Assembly (NCBI GenBank): GCA_964006375.1
Contig: OZ023267.1
Span: 12,687,846-12,751,845, forward strand
Reading direction: 5' to 3'
DNA: 64,000 bases
From: Tillus elongatus
Taxonomy: Eukaryota; Arthropoda; Insecta; Coleoptera; Cleridae
The notes beneath the pieces are model-generated. The model was not told the origin of the DNA and did not search any database. It saw only the letters and a program-made list of their open reading frames with translations. Shown here one piece after another: positions 34,150 to 49,969 of this stretch (its first letter is position 1; every line of letters begins with the position of its first letter). The position numbers and the translations under genes were made by a program.

Positions 34150-36260
34150 CTTGGTCCTCCGCGGGTCCCATCGGTTAACTCGTTGCACCGTTGTTCTCCT
34201 ACACACTTCGAGATTCAACCCTTCTTTGTTTTCAGCAGAGATGCAATGCATTTTGGTGGGCAAGGTCTCCTGGTTAGGGCGTCGGCATTACCGTGCTGTC
34301 GTCCAGGGTGGTGTTCGATGGTAAAATTATACTCTTGAAGGCGTTCAAGCCCCCTTGCCATCTGTCCCTCTGGATTTTTAAATTGAAGAAGCTAGCGTAG
34401 GGAAGCGTGGTCGGTTCTCAGGAGAAATTCTTGACCATATAGAGATTTGTGAAAATGCTCCAACGTCAGAATGGCTAGAACTTATTTTCTCGTCACGCAA
34501 AAGTTCTTTTCTGCTTTGGACAGGGCTTTGCTGAAATATGCTACAACCTTCTCTTGGCCTCCCTGTTCCTGGGAAAGGACACCTCCAATGCCAGCATTGC
34601 TCGCGTCTGTGTCCACAATGAACCTGTGACCAGGCTGGGGGTATGTCAGAACCGGGGATAAACATAGAGCCTGTTATTTTCACTTCTTATGTGCCGCATC
34701 GTGGCACAGTTCCAACAGTGTATGGCACTTGCACGATGACCTGACCTGACCTCGTGTTGGCTCCTTATGACACGTGAGCTTCATCTGTTCTAGTAGTTTC
34801 TTTAGTAGTTGCACGACCTCAGATTTTTTCATTTCTTCCTCTGGGACTTGGAGACTGCGAACTCTCACATTACCTTTTGAGGCTTCAAATTCTAGCGAAT
34901 GTGCCAAAGCATCGTTCAAGTTTTTATGTCTCGCCATCCTCAGCGCCTGTTGAGTGTCAGTATCCCTGATGCTATTAATATATGTTTGCAGCGACAGCTG
35001 GTTCAAAAATTGCACCGGACCTGTGGGGTAAGCTGATCGTGTTAGTCCCATAACATCGGCTTCGCATTGTTGGAGACTTTCGCCCGATTTCTGACAGCGA
35101 CTTTTCAGCTGAGTTTGATACAGCTGTTGTAAATTCTGGTTGCCAAATATCATTTCTAGGTAATAGCTAATGCTGTCGAAACTGTCCTGTTCTTCCCTGG
35201 GGATACCTTCGAGCACATCTAAGGCATCTCCTCTGAGAGCCACAATTAGCGAAGTCGCTTTCCTCTCTCGCCCCAACCATTTGCTGTAGCAGCGGCTTCG
35301 AACTGACGTAGATAAATAGTCCATGGGACTGAGCCATCAAATTAACTCTTACGACGGGGCTATCTTCGAATCTGATGTTCCCCTTGGCTAGGGTATCACA
35401 CTTCTTTTCTAGTGCATGCACTTTCTGTTGTACTTCTGTTAGCTTGTTATGTACATCGTCGCTGAGACCACCTACTCGGCTTTCTACTTGCTGGAAGATG
35501 TCGTCCTTTACCTGTTTTATATGTTCATCGACACATGAAGTAATATTCTCAATTCTGCTGGCCCGTTCTTGTAGAATTTTCTTTGTTTTTTCGTTTCTTC
35601 TTCTTATTTATTCTTTGGTCTCCTCTTTTCTCTTTCTGGCTTCTTCATCTTTTTTTCTGGCGTCTTTATCTCTCTTTCTCGTTTCTTCTCTGACCTCTTC
35701 TCTTCTTCTGGGCTCTTCATCTCTTTTTCACATTCCTTCTTTGGCCTCTTCGTCTCTTTTTATGGCCTGTTCATCTCTTATTCGCATTTCTTCTTTGACT
35801 TCTTTTTCTGGCCTCTTCATCTCTTTCCTTTGCTTCTTCTTTCATTTCTTTAATTGATTCGAATAGCTGGGTGTCCATATTGGCTGTTGTGCTACGTGTC
35901 TTAGGCATAGATGTACTTAAAGCTGGTACACAGTTTATTGTGTTTCAAAAACACACCCAATAATGAATTACCAATGACCCTGATCTTCCAGATATTCTAG
36001 AAATTTCCATGTTGTTCGAAGAATATTCTGGAGAATATCTTCTTTAGAGCAGCTTGAAAATCCCACTTGTGACACCAGTTGTTACGTTCTTTAGCTTTTC
36101 AAACTACTAATTCATTATAACTAACTATTTCCCCGACACCACTATCAACTAAAATATTTCTCTCGATGATCGCTTATTATACACCAACACTAACTCACTA
36201 TTGACTCACTGACTTTATGTGTGGCTCGCCTATTTATACTGTCCATAGAGATTCTATATA
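34150..36260 (-). pseudogene. Ty3/gypsy-like LTR retrotransposon relic, internally deleted
   Basis: On the - strand: a possible 5' LTR part (about 36070-36260), primer-binding-like ACTGGTGTCACAAGTGGG near 36049-36067, and a Lys/Glu/Arg-rich, coiled-coil-like start (35575-35880). Gag follows (34680-35324) with GDALDVLEGIPREEQDSFDS and GESLQQCEADVMGLTRSAYP. Directly after gag comes RNase H sequence (FIVDTDASNAGIGGVLSQ, LLRTDHASLR, HHPGRQHGNADALTRRPC). Protease and RT palm are missing. Lies in a neurobeachin intron, antisense. Confidence 0.82.
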
Positions 36261-36264
36261 TATA

Positions 36265-36540
36265 TTGCATCGATAACTCAAAAAATAACAGGACGATTTT
36301 GATCAAATTTGATAGATACCTTCCTTTTGTATAAAGTGGCTTGTAGCCAGAAAAATCTGACCAGGTTTTCCGGGAAGATTTTTGCTTTTCTTTCGCAAAA
36401 TTTTGTTATCTAGGAAAATGACAAAGCTATGGTAACCAAAATTGGTACGTAGGTTTACGTTATAAAATGTAAATTATATACCAAAATTGAGATGGTACAA
36501 GAAAAAAAAAGTTATGAGCATTTTATTTTTAAAATGTTTG
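36265..36540. repeat. Copy of the flank that adjoins (TA)n arrays
   Basis: After TATATATATTGCATCGATAA the sequence matches 22075-22340 (AGCCAGAAAAATCTG, CCAGGTTTTCC, AACCAAAATTGGTACG). Here the TA part is reduced to a few units. Confidence 0.7.
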
Positions 36541-36687
36541 GTGTGATCATTCCTGTTAAGTTTTGAGATTTAGTGTTTTGTATATACCTATACAAATATG
36601 TGTAATAATAATATGCATAACAATATGGTAATAAAAATATATAACTAAGTCACTTGATAATACAATAAATTATGCTCTTATTTTCAG

Positions 36688-36839
36688 TGCCTATTACTAA
36701 GCCGAGATGGAGAATATCTGATGACAGGTGGTGATAAGGGCATAGTAGAAGTATGGAGAACGTTTAACTTGGCGTTATTATATGCCTTTCCAGCATGTGA
36801 TAGTAGTGTTAGATCTCTTGCGTTATCACATGATCAGAA
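36688..36839 (+). CDS. Nbea: Neurobeachin exon: WD40 repeat
   Basis: The acceptor is TTTTCAG ending at 36687 and the donor is GTAAGT at 36840. It encodes [40 protein letters not shown] and [10 protein letters not shown], the penultimate blade of neurobeachin. It ends two bases into a Lys codon. Confidence 0.95.
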
Positions 36840-37079
36840 GTAAGTACAATGCCAATAATTATCTTATTGTCTCAACACGTTAACAATGGCACGAGCCCAC
36901 TTAGGTATTTATTACGATTAATGTACAGTACCCAGTTTGTACAACTTAAGTAAGGTTAGAATATAATGTACTAACTGGGCTTTTTCAGTCCCTCTACTGC
37001 GATCTTAAGTCTATTGTGCCTCGCGCCTAACTATCTAAAGTTTAACCTATTAAATCTAGCTTCCTACAGATGGCGAATT

Positions 37080-38000
37080 TTTTTGTTTTTTTGGAGTTTT
37101 AAGCTGGGTCAGATCTAGTGCTCCATCTGGATGCTTTTAGGGGCAGCGTGTGCCCAGCTCCCTTCTCCAAACGCCAGTTCTCTATGTGCGTGTCTCAGAC
37201 GACTTAGTAGGAGGATGTGTTTCTTCTTTGCTCCCGGAAGAGCCTGTCCCAGGCCTTGAGATTTGAGTAGTGGTGGTGGTTGCGGGGTTCTATGTAGCCA
37301 CAGAATTCCTGACCTTCAGTCGGACTAGTACCTGCCAAGAGCCAAAAATGGTCTGTTGCTGACTTCCTCAGGCATAGTCATTGACATTCCGTTAACCGAA
37401 GAACCCACTTCTTCTCAATGTTGAATAAACCACTCCCGAATGTTCAGACCATCAGGCCATTTTATGGGTTTGTTGGGTATGCTAATTGTATACCAACATC
37501 GTCTGGGATGTAGGCCACACAGACATGTGGTTTTGGTACATCTTGTCTTCGCACAAACTTGTGACATGCCCCTTCCTGTGGCTGAAGCTCTCCAACTACT
37601 CGCACCAGCCTTGTCAGCACAAGTGGTAAGAAGCCAACTGGACCATTGTACGCAGCTTTAGAACCTTACCTTTGGATCCACTTCTGGGATACCTTCTACA
37701 GCTTCTAGTGCGGAGGTGGAATGCTCAAGGTGGATGATACTCATTCTGACCCCTCCAGCAGCTGTACCGAATGTTTGATTGGCAGGATCCTCCAGTGGCA
37801 TTTCTGCCGGCTGTTGAGATGTACTACCATCTGAGTCGCTCACAAGAGGTTTCATCTCTTTGAATTTTTCCACCTCTATAAAGATTTCAGCCCCTCTTGG
37901 AGACTGTCTGGACCGACACCGACATCACTGTTTGCCCAAGTTAGTCAAGATATACCTTGGACCTAATCTTTTGATTTCGTCTCGGACTCACAGGGGAATA
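37080..38000. other. Unidentified block in the last long neurobeachin intron
   Basis: It is less AT-rich than neighbouring intron sequence. Short open frames on the - strand (FKEMKPLVSDSDGSTSQQPA, then HPRRCWYTISIPNKPIKW) hint at a degraded transposable-element protein, but no family is convincing. It does not interrupt neurobeachin exons. Confidence 0.3.
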
Positions 38001-38299
38001 TATCTAACAGTATCGCACTGATACAAGTAACTACAGATTTGTCTATTTTGGGAGAATCTAATGATAAACGTGGTACAGGACATACAGACTTTTGTGGTAT
38101 GTATGCATTATAAAGTGTTTTATACTTATGACGATACTGCTACATAATAATATATATTTCGGTAAACATTCACAATGCAATGTCCCTAGTTTGCATGTGA
38201 AAAGAACTGCATTGGTAGTAAAGAAAATACGGCATTCGCTGTTTATTGCCTAAGCCATATAAACGAAAACTGCACGGAAATCACTTACATTGTCTTAAT

Positions 38300-41130
38300 A
38301 TCTTATTTATTAATTTATTGAATACATGCCCAACAAGATAATCCCATTAATAGGGCACCAAACAAAAAGAACAATATGTACCAATAGGAACAAAAATTAC
38401 TTCCAAAAAACAAAACTAAAATACTGTGCAAAACAGCACAAAGCAGAAATTACACAAAACAGTACATACAATGGTCCTGATAACCGACAAAGTAAGATAT
38501 AGCCACCCTACGAATAACCGCAGCTTTATCCGAATAGAAGTCACAAAAGTTTGCAATGTCATTAAAGTCGGAGCTCATTGTATACACAACTGATTTCATA
38601 TACAAGTTGGTCCTTGGTATTGGAGGCTTAAACACTCTCACCACTCTAGATGCAGCCCATGGAACTGAGAAATTTAACTGCATCAATAAGTCTGGACAAT
38701 CAACTTTACCATGAAACAAGTGATGCAGGAACATCACAGATGCAACTTTTCTACGCGAACACAAACTGGGTATGCCAGCCTGCGTCAGCAATTGGCCATG
38801 ATCGCATCCTCTCTGTAGGTAGGTACCAGATTCCCTATATACAAGGTGTCTTAAAAACTTACACTGAACATCTTCCAGAGCACCAATATGAACACTATAA
38901 AAGGGATCAAAAACCAAGCTACAATATTCAAACCTCGATCGAATGTAACCAAAATAGAGAATTTTCCAGCTATCCAAATTGGAAAATAATCTGCCATTCC
39001 TCATAATGAAACCCATCAACTTCAAACAGGATGCCGTAATTGTTTAAATATGTCCAGTAAAACTTAAATGTTCATCATATACAGTGCCAAGATCCTTGTG
39101 TGTTTCAGTCCTAGCCAATGGAACACCACCCACTTTGTAGGGAAAAGTTATACGACTGGTTTTTCTAGTGTATGTCATCACTTTGCACTTCGAGACATTT
39201 AATTCAACGCTGTTCTCAACACACCACAGCTATAAGTTGTCAAGGTCCACCTGGAGTCTTGAACAGTCACCAATATTGTGAACAATGAAGTATAGTTAGC
39301 AAATAATAGATGATTACCAGAAATTACTTATGTTTGTCGTTGATAAATAACAAAAAGAGTAGTGGGCCAAGATTGGAACCCTGTGGAACGCCGAAACTAG
39401 CAGTGAAGGGTACAGACTTAAATCCATTATAAAAAATATATTGCACACAGTTAGTCAAGTAGAATCCAGAGAATGCTATCAGCTGTCCATCAAGGCCTGC
39501 CAAATGCAGCTTGTACAGAAGTGTTGAGTGGTCAACATGATCGAACGCTTTGGAGAAGTGTGTATAAATGACATCCACCTGACCCTGTCCATCCAAAGCT
39601 TCACTCACATACTGTGTGAACAGGGATAAATTCGTCAGAGTTGAGCGCCCTTCCATATGTGACAAGTGATACTTCACGGCAGGATAAATACGACCATACA
39701 CAACTGCCTCAAAAATCTTAGCAAAATTACATAGGATAGCTATAGGCCTGTAGTTGCTGACCCTCGAACGGTCCCCAGACTTGAGAACAGTACAGATCCG
39801 AGTAACCCTCCAGACCTCAGGGAAGCAATGCGTGCGCAACAACAAGTTAAATAGGGTTCTAAGGGGTTTGAGAAGAGCATGCGCACAGTCCTTAATCAAA
39901 AAGGATGGCACCAAATCTGGTACAGCAACAAACTTGTTCTTGAGGTTCTTGATGGCTTTAAGAATTTCCTTATCACCGATTACTGCCATATATGATGGTC
40001 CGGAGGTATCCACTGGTTCAGTGATGTATTGAGGACGGTACACACTTTTAAAGTAGTTTCCAAAACAGTTAACAATTGTTTGAGGCTTATTATAAACCAT
40101 GCCATTTTCTTTAGACACAGTACTTGGAATGTTACTTGCTTTCCTCCATTCCTATAGTGAGGCCAAAATCTAGAGGAATCAACCTTAAGAGACACATCAA
40201 TTCCATGGACGTACTCAGCATATGCCTCTTGCAGCTTGTTTTTAACTATAGATCTAAGAAGACTATACTCTGCATGATCACTGTCACGTTTATGCCTCCT
40301 ATATCTTGCATAGCACCTTTCCTTATTTTTTTATATCCTTTATTACTTCATTAGTAAACCAGGGAGGAAATTTTCTAGATGATCTCTTGCACTGAGGAAC
40401 ATGTTGTTCAAAGATACTGTAAAGTCTGCCATAAAAGTAACTACAAGCCTCATCAGCGGTAGTAAAGGTCTCCAGTTGAGACCAATCTTCATCAAGTATT
40501 GCAGCATACAATGCAGGGTAATTGGCCTTTCGAAAGTTGTAAGAGACCTGATTGTTACATGGAAAGTATTTAGGACCATTGTAATTTTTCCTGAATTCAG
40601 GAAATATGTCTAAAGCAGGGTGATATGCATCCTCAGGCACTAGTGGATCCATATCATAGACATTGAGCAATTACAACTGGCAAACACAAGGTCAAGCAGA
40701 CTATTGTTTCTATTGGAAATATTATTAAACTGTGACAGATTTGAAAAATTAGAAAAATCATGGATAGCTTTGGTTTTAGGATCAGGTACTTGTCCATAAA
40801 TAAAGTGAGGTGCATTAAAATCACTGATAGTAACCAAATTTTCCAACAGCGGAATGACATACTGTTCCAGTACATTAAGGAAAAGTTCAAGCTGTACTGC
40901 TGACACATATGGTGGTATATATATACAAACCACATGAAACATAATTTGATCCAAAGTGCACCTGCATGCAACAATATCAATAACTGGTACTGCCTCTAGA
41001 ATAGCAGATAAATCTACTTGAGCCACTTGAACATCACAATGAACTGCCAAAAGTACTCCTCCACCAGATCTCTTATTGAACATCATAATGAACTGCCAAA
41101 AGTATTCCTCCACCAGATCTCTTAATAGTA
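38300..41130 (-). pseudogene. LINE-B non-LTR retrotransposon, nearly full pol region
   Basis: From 41113 downward: endonuclease part (CIYIPPYVSAVQLELFLNVL; VTISDFNAPHFIYGQ, the DFN motif), linker (CKRSSRKFPPWFTNEVIKDI), RT (VSNYRPIAILCNFAKIFEAV; HFSKAFDHVDHSTLLYKL; GVPQGSNLGPLLFLLFIND), then a C-terminal block (FGYIRSRFEYCSLVFDPF). The YADD box falls in a frame-broken gap between 39050 and 39320. It ends in TTAATAAATTAATAAATAAG (sense) near 38300. Dead; antisense to neurobeachin. Confidence 0.85.
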
Positions 41131-41729
41131 ACAGTATTCTATCTGCCCTAAATAAACTGTATGCATGCGGAAAGTGTTCGGAACCACCAATGTCAGACTG
41201 TAAATTAGTTTCTTGTCTTAACAGTTAACAGGATGGTTTTTTATGATGTGGTAAATAAAAATGATGGGAAGACTATTACGAAGAATGTGTTACAACTACT
41301 TTTAAAATCGCAAATATTTCGAAAACAGTTGATTTTAGCGTCATTAAGTATACCTTTTTTAAGAAAATTAAAGAAATTTCTCTTTTCCAATTAAATGTTT
41401 TCAACTATACAAAAAAAACTGTGAGGGTACCGGAAGCAGCAACCTCTTTTTGCTAGAGCTCAATTAGAAATGATTTATTTTTATCACTATGAAAAACTAA
41501 TTTTGTATCAAATTTCAAAATGCATCAATTAGTTTTCTAGATATCAAGGAAAGAATTTTGATAAATACTGCACATTGAATTTAAACAACAATATTTTGCA
41601 CATTTAAAATCCAAAACAACAAAGACCAGTGGATTTAAAAGGAAATACCAGCAGTTGTTGATGCATATTCCTGGTGCGCTAAAAATGTAAGCCTAGATAA
41701 AAGTCGACCGTAACAGAATCTACTGCTGG

Positions 41730-42390
41730 TCTGTGGACGATTACTTTTGGACTATCCTGTATAAAACCACATTGCTTGGTGTGTTTGACATAACCAGTCT
41801 TCAGAGCAGGCGCATAGTTACTGACCTGATGTTTTTGTGTAAAATAGTGAGGAACTTGGTACATTTTGCTGAATTTTTGGGCAGCATTCAGTTTAAGGGT
41901 TCCTCAGAGGGATAGTAGACTGGAGCAACTGTTTTATATACCAGGGTGCAGAACGAATAGTCTGTTCAGTTCTCCGATTTATAGAATGTGCACAAGTTAT
42001 AACAGACTGTGTAAGCATGTTGACATCTTCAACATGAATTTAAGAGCATTTAAGAACGCATTGACTGAATATATACATGCCTGACCACGTTGTCCTGTTG
42101 ACTTTGTTGGGTCTCCAAATTACTTGTACTGAATGAAATATGTATTTGGAATAGACAGAATAAATTTGAATTTGATATTAGGTTCGTACAATTGATGGAC
42201 TGCCTGTGAAGCCTGAAATGGAATCTAAGCTTGCCGAAATGTTGTTTTGTATTGTTATTGATTTGATGAGGGTAATAAGTGAGATTATAGAATTATAGGT
42301 GTACACCATAGTTATAGTTTATCTTGTTATGCAATACGTAAATGGTTTATAAACTGTGTATTTGCATATTGAATAAATAAATAAATAATT
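41730..42390 (+). pseudogene. LINE C-terminal fragment(s) with A-rich tails
   Basis: LQSRRIVTDLMFLCKIVRNL, then after a frame change FRVPQRDSRL-like residues and IYRMCTSYNRLCKHVDIFNM, typical of the extreme C-terminus of several non-LTR RT proteins. Two tails are seen: GAATAAATTTGAATTTGA near 42160 and GAATAAATAAATAAATAA near 42370, suggesting two insertions end to end just before the last neurobeachin exon. Confidence 0.65.
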
Positions 42391-42463
42391 GTAGTGAAAA
42401 AAAGTGGCATTAAATTTTAACTGAATTTAAATGATAGTTCTAATCCCAATATTTTTTTTCTAG

Positions 42464-42554
42464 ATTTCTGCTCGCGGGCCTAGCTTTAGGATCCATCGTA
42501 GTATTTCATATTGATTTCAACAGATGGCATCATGAGTTCCAGCAGCGTTACTAA
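42464..42554 (+). CDS. Nbea: Neurobeachin terminal exon (end of WD40, stop)
   Basis: The acceptor is TTTTCTAG ending at 42463. It encodes [20 protein letters not shown] then HHEFQQRY and a TAA stop at 42552-42554. Neurobeachin proteins end at almost the same point, so this is the native C-terminus. The preceding 5.6-kb intron holds two LINE relics. Confidence 0.95.
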
Positions 42555-43460
42555 AAGCATCTTCAAGAGTGCACCTTGAATTACGGTTATGATAATATTT
42601 TGTAAAATGTTACTTAATTTTACTTAAATCTTATTTGTTTTCTTTAGACACTGATATATTTTAAGTCTTGATGGTTTTTAAGGTGGGGTTTTGTTCTTAA
42701 TTTTAATCACTTAGCATTTATTACTGTTATAGATGTTAATAGGTGTATAATTTTATTGTATTGAGTCATTATTTTATAATTTTATTAAACATTGTACTTA
42801 ATTTTATTAATAGATAAACAAAGCTGAAATGTAAGTCAATAGATGATGTCTGAATTTCTTGTAAAGTTTGAATAACAATCAAGTAGTTGCCACATATTAG
42901 ATAGATTTTAACCGCGTAATTGTAAAACTTTACAAGATAAAAGAATTGTTATAAATGCAGATTTTTACACGTTGAAATTTGATCACTGTAGTAATGCTTT
43001 TTAGTGCTTGCACATTAAAAGATAAAAAAATATAAAAAATTGTGAACAGGTTGTTATCTAGTGAAAAAAAAAATTAAAAATGCAAAAAATCTGAAAGACC
43101 GAAGTGAAAGGTTCGGACTCACTTTTTTAAAATGACACAGTACGCTTACCAGGCATAAGATGGTTGTACAGTGTTGTTTAAATTACATTCCCTCCAGAAA
43201 ATGTATGTATTATATTGCAAATTCTGTCCAGATAAATCAAACTTATGGTATTGTATATAAGTAAGGTTGTTTTTTATGAAACGCTATTCAATTCTGTCTA
43301 CTTAAATATGGTAATTCGATTGAGTATTATTTTATTACTTAATTAAAATAAACTGTACTTAATATTATAACAAACAACTGTATGTTTGATGTTTAGCAAT
43401 AATACTTCATTTGTATACACAGTATAAATATCAAATAAATGTGTTTTGTTCAATTGTTCC
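42555..43460 (+). promoter_or_regulatory. Probable neurobeachin 3' UTR with poly(A) signals
   Basis: AT-rich sequence without an ORF follows the stop. AATAAA hexamers lie at 43347-43352 and 43434-43439, the last just before the tandem array begins at about 43490. The actual cleavage site is not determined; shorter 3' UTRs are possible. Confidence 0.45.
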
Positions 43461-43486
43461 TCTTTTTTATTAGTATTTTTAATCCT

Positions 43487-46270
43487 CTCCATAGATTGAC
43501 CGAAATCATATTACAACAGCTTTCTACACAAGATTTTATGTCATAACCACAGTACTTTCTTCACAAGATTTTATGGCTTAACGTGTCATAACCACAGTAA
43601 CTTCTACACAAGATTTTATGACAAAGTGGAATAACCACAGTGCCTTCTACACAAGATTTTATAGCTTAACATGTCAAAACGACAGTAACTTCTACACAAG
43701 ATTTTATGACAACGTGGAATAACCACAGTAACTTCTACACAAGATTTTATGAGTTAACATGTCATAACCACAATACTTCCTACACAAGATTTTATGAGTT
43801 AACGTGTCATAACCACTATTTGTCATAACCACTATTTTCTACACAACATTTTATGAGTTAATGTGTCATAACCACTATTTTCTACACAAGATTTTATGAG
43901 TTAACCTGTCATAACCAAAGTACTTTCTACAGAAGATTTTATGAGTTAACCTGTTATAACCACAGTAATGTCTATACAAGATTTTATGACGTGTCAACAA
44001 CCGTGCCGTCTACACAATATTTTATGGCTTAATGTGTCAAAACCACAGTAACTTCAGAATATTTTATGGCAACATGGCATAACCACACTACCTTCTACAC
44101 AAGATTTTATGACAACATGGCATAGACACACTACCTTCTACAGAAAATTTTATGACGTGGCATAACCACAGTACTTTCTACACAATATTTGATGACTTAA
44201 GGTATCATAACCACAGTACTTTCTATACAAGATTTTATGACTTACTGTTCATAACCACTGTACTTTCTACACAATATTTTATGTGTTATCATGTCATAAC
44301 CACAGTACTTTCTCCAAAATATTGTAGGGCTTAACCTGTCATAACCACAGTAAATTCTACACAAGATTTAATGACGTGCCATAACCACAGTGTCTTTTAC
44401 ACAAGATTTTATGGCTTAACATGTCAAAACCACAGTAACGCCTACAAAGGATTTTATGAGAATGTGGCATAACCACACTACCTTCTACACAACATTTTAT
44501 GGCTCATAACCACAGGAACTTCTACACAAGATCTTATGACATGTTATAACCACAGTACCTTCTACAAAATAGTTTATGACTTAACGTGTCATAACAACTA
44601 CCTTCTACACAAGATATAATGGCTTATTATGTCATAACCATAGTACCTTCTACACAGGAGTTTATAGTTTACGTGCCATAACCACAGTCTTTTTTACACA
44701 AGATTTTGTGGCTCAACATGTCATAACCAGAGTACCGTCTACACGAGATATAATAGCTTATTGTGGCATAACCACAGTAACTTTTACACAAGATTTTATG
44801 ACGTGTTATATTCACAGTACTTTCTACACAAGATTTTATGACTCAACATGTCATAACCACAGTACCTTCCACACAAGATTTTATGACTCAACATGTCATA
44901 ACCACAGTGCCTTCTACACAAGATATAATGGCTTATTTTGTCATAACCACAGTACATTCTACACAACATTTTATGACTCATAACCACAGGAACTTCTACA
45001 CAAGATCTTATGACATGTTATAACCACAGTACCTTCTACAAAATAGTTTATGACTTAACGTGTCATAACAACTACCTTCTACACAAGATATAATGGCTTA
45101 TTATGTCATAACCATAGTACCTGCTACACAAGAGTTTATAGTTTACGTGCCATAACCACAGTCTTTTTTACACAAGATTTTGTGGCTCAACATGTCAACC
45201 AGAGTACCGTCTACACAAGATATAATAGCTTATTGTGGCATAACCACAGTAACTTTTACACAAGATTTTATGACGTGTTATAACCACAGTACTTTCTACA
45301 CAAGATTTTATAACTCAACATGTCATAACCACAGTACCTTCTATACAAGATTTTATGACTCAACATGTCATAACCACAGTACCTTCTATACAAGATTTTA
45401 TAACTCAACATGTCATAACCACAGTACCTTCTATACAAGATTTTATGACTCAACATGTCATAACCACAGTGCCTTCTACACAAGATATAATGGCTTATTT
45501 TGTCATAACCACAGTACATTCTACACAAGATTTTATGGCTTAACATGTCATATCCACAGTCTTTTCTACACAAGCTTTTATGGCCTATCGTGGGATACCC
45601 ACATTACCTTCTACATAAGATTGTATGCGTCATTGTGTCATAGCCACAATAACTTCTACACAAGATTTTATGGCGTTATAACGACAGTACCTTTTACACA
45701 AGATTTTTTGAATCAACGTGTCATAACCACAGTACCTTGTACACAAGATATTATGGCTTATTGTGTCATAACCACAGTACCTTCTACACAAGATTGTATG
45801 GCTTAACGTGGGATAACCACACTACCTTCTACACAAGATTTTATGGCTCATTGTGTCATAACCACAGTAACTTCTACAAAATATTTTATAACATGTTATA
45901 ACCACAGTACCCTCTACACAAGATTTTATGACTGAACGTGTCACAACCACAGTACCTTATACACCAGATTTTATGGCTTAACGTGTCGCAACCAGTCTTT
46001 TCTACACAAGAGTTTATGACTCGACGTGTCATAACCACAGTATCTTCGACACAATATTTTATGGCTTAACGTGCCATAACCGCAGTACTTTCTACACAAG
46101 ATTTTATGACGTGTCATAACCACACTACCTTCGATACCAGATTTTATGACTTAATGTGTTATGACCACAATACTTTCTATACAAGATATTATGACATGTC
46201 ATAACCACAATACCTTCGACACAAGATTTTATGACTCAAAGTGTCATAACCACAGTGCCTTCGACACAAG
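43487..46270. repeat. Minisatellite array, ~45-bp unit, ~2.8 kb
   Basis: The unit reads roughly CATAACCACAGTACCTTCTA then CACAAGATTTTATG then ACTCAACATGT, 45 bp. Around 60 units follow head to tail, many with internal deletions. A block of several units at 44487-44930 is repeated at 44961-45420, a higher-order period of about 474 bp. Units at 45290-45470 are the most alike. As 45 is a multiple of 3, long open frames appear in it on both strands by default. Confidence 0.95.
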
Positions 46271-46275
46271 ATTTA

Positions 46276-46551
46276 ACGCACCTATAAAGTAATACAGCTA
46301 AGGCACCCAACCTACTATTAACATTGAGAGATGTACGACAGGGTCGATATCTCGATGCGGAACCAGGAAATGGGCCATTGCTGACAATATACAAGTTGGT
46401 TGTGCACAGTCTCTATTTATAACATTTTGTGTTAATTGGAGCTGTGATCACAAGATACTACCTGGTTCCGCACCGAGATTGCGACCCTGTTGTACATCTC
46501 ACAATGTTCTAGGAGGCTGGCTACCTTAGCTGTATTATTTTATAGGTGTGT
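46276..46551. mobile_element. MITE with ~90-bp terminal inverted repeats
   Basis: The left arm ACGCACCTATAAAGTAATAC, AGCTAAGG, GAGATGTACGACAGGGTCG and GATGCGGAACCAGG is matched in reverse complement by the right arm ending GTATTATTTTATAGGTGTGT. The central part is unrelated spacer of about 95 bp. No ORF. Its left end touches the last minisatellite units. Confidence 0.88.
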
Positions 46552-47289
46552 TCTCGATGTAATTAGTATAGTGTACTGACGAGCTCTAATTAGAGTGTTT
46601 CTAATTTTGGTGAGAATATATCTAGCCTTAAAACAACGTAATTATAATCACATTCTTCATAAATAAAACAGTACACCTATTGAAATTAGAGGATTGAACA
46701 CATTGAGTATTTTTTTAGATCTCTGAAAGTTTATACCTTCTTCATAGGGTGTGTTATTTTCTCGACGAGTTCTTCTCTTAATTTATTTAATGATATATTT
46801 TTCATTAATATTAATTTTAGTATGTATATAGTTTTTGTATATTACTTGTTTTTATTTATACCTTGTGTGGTATAGTTTACATTTTTGTGTTATTAATTGA
46901 TTAGACATCTACATTTTTTGTAATATAACAAACTAGGAGCATAATAATTGTGTAACTTGTATCTGTGAAATGAAGGTATACCTATATCTATTTATCTACA
47001 TTTTATTACACAAGAATAATTCTAGATGTTTATGATTAGTAAAATGTGCCGTTTTTATAATATGAGCAATCTGGAGGTGATGAAGCTTCTTGAAATTGAA
47101 ATAATATAACCAGATACGTTGCACTGGCACCTACAACCTGAAAAATCAAGGATAATTCATTATTATTCATTTACTATGACTGACAAACTGGTTGGGTCCC
47201 GGATCGGGTTCCTATCCCAGGCAGGGCAAAATAAGTTTGTTCTGCCTGAGGACAGCTTAAAAATATCGTACTCATACTGTTTAATCATC
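46552..47289. other. AT-rich spacer without recognised features
   Basis: No gene, RNA or repeat recognised between the MITE and LINE-A. Confidence 0.6.
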
Positions 47290-49960
<2,671 letters not shown>

Positions 49961-49969
49961 AAAAAAATC

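Noticed and set aside
37440..37873. piggyBac-like C-terminal Cys-rich domain on the - strand
   Set aside because: A few Cys spacings looked suggestive, but no catalytic region or consistent frame supports it.
44708..45806. Long open frames made of repeated VITTVPSTQDF-type and CGYDMLSHKILCR-type peptides on both strands
   Set aside because: They follow from the 45-bp repeat unit being a multiple of three; both strands are open and no start context, splice signal or known domain supports a protein.
43487..46270. CRISPR-like array
   Set aside because: Repeats are contiguous without unique spacers, units vary by deletion, and the genome is clearly eukaryotic.
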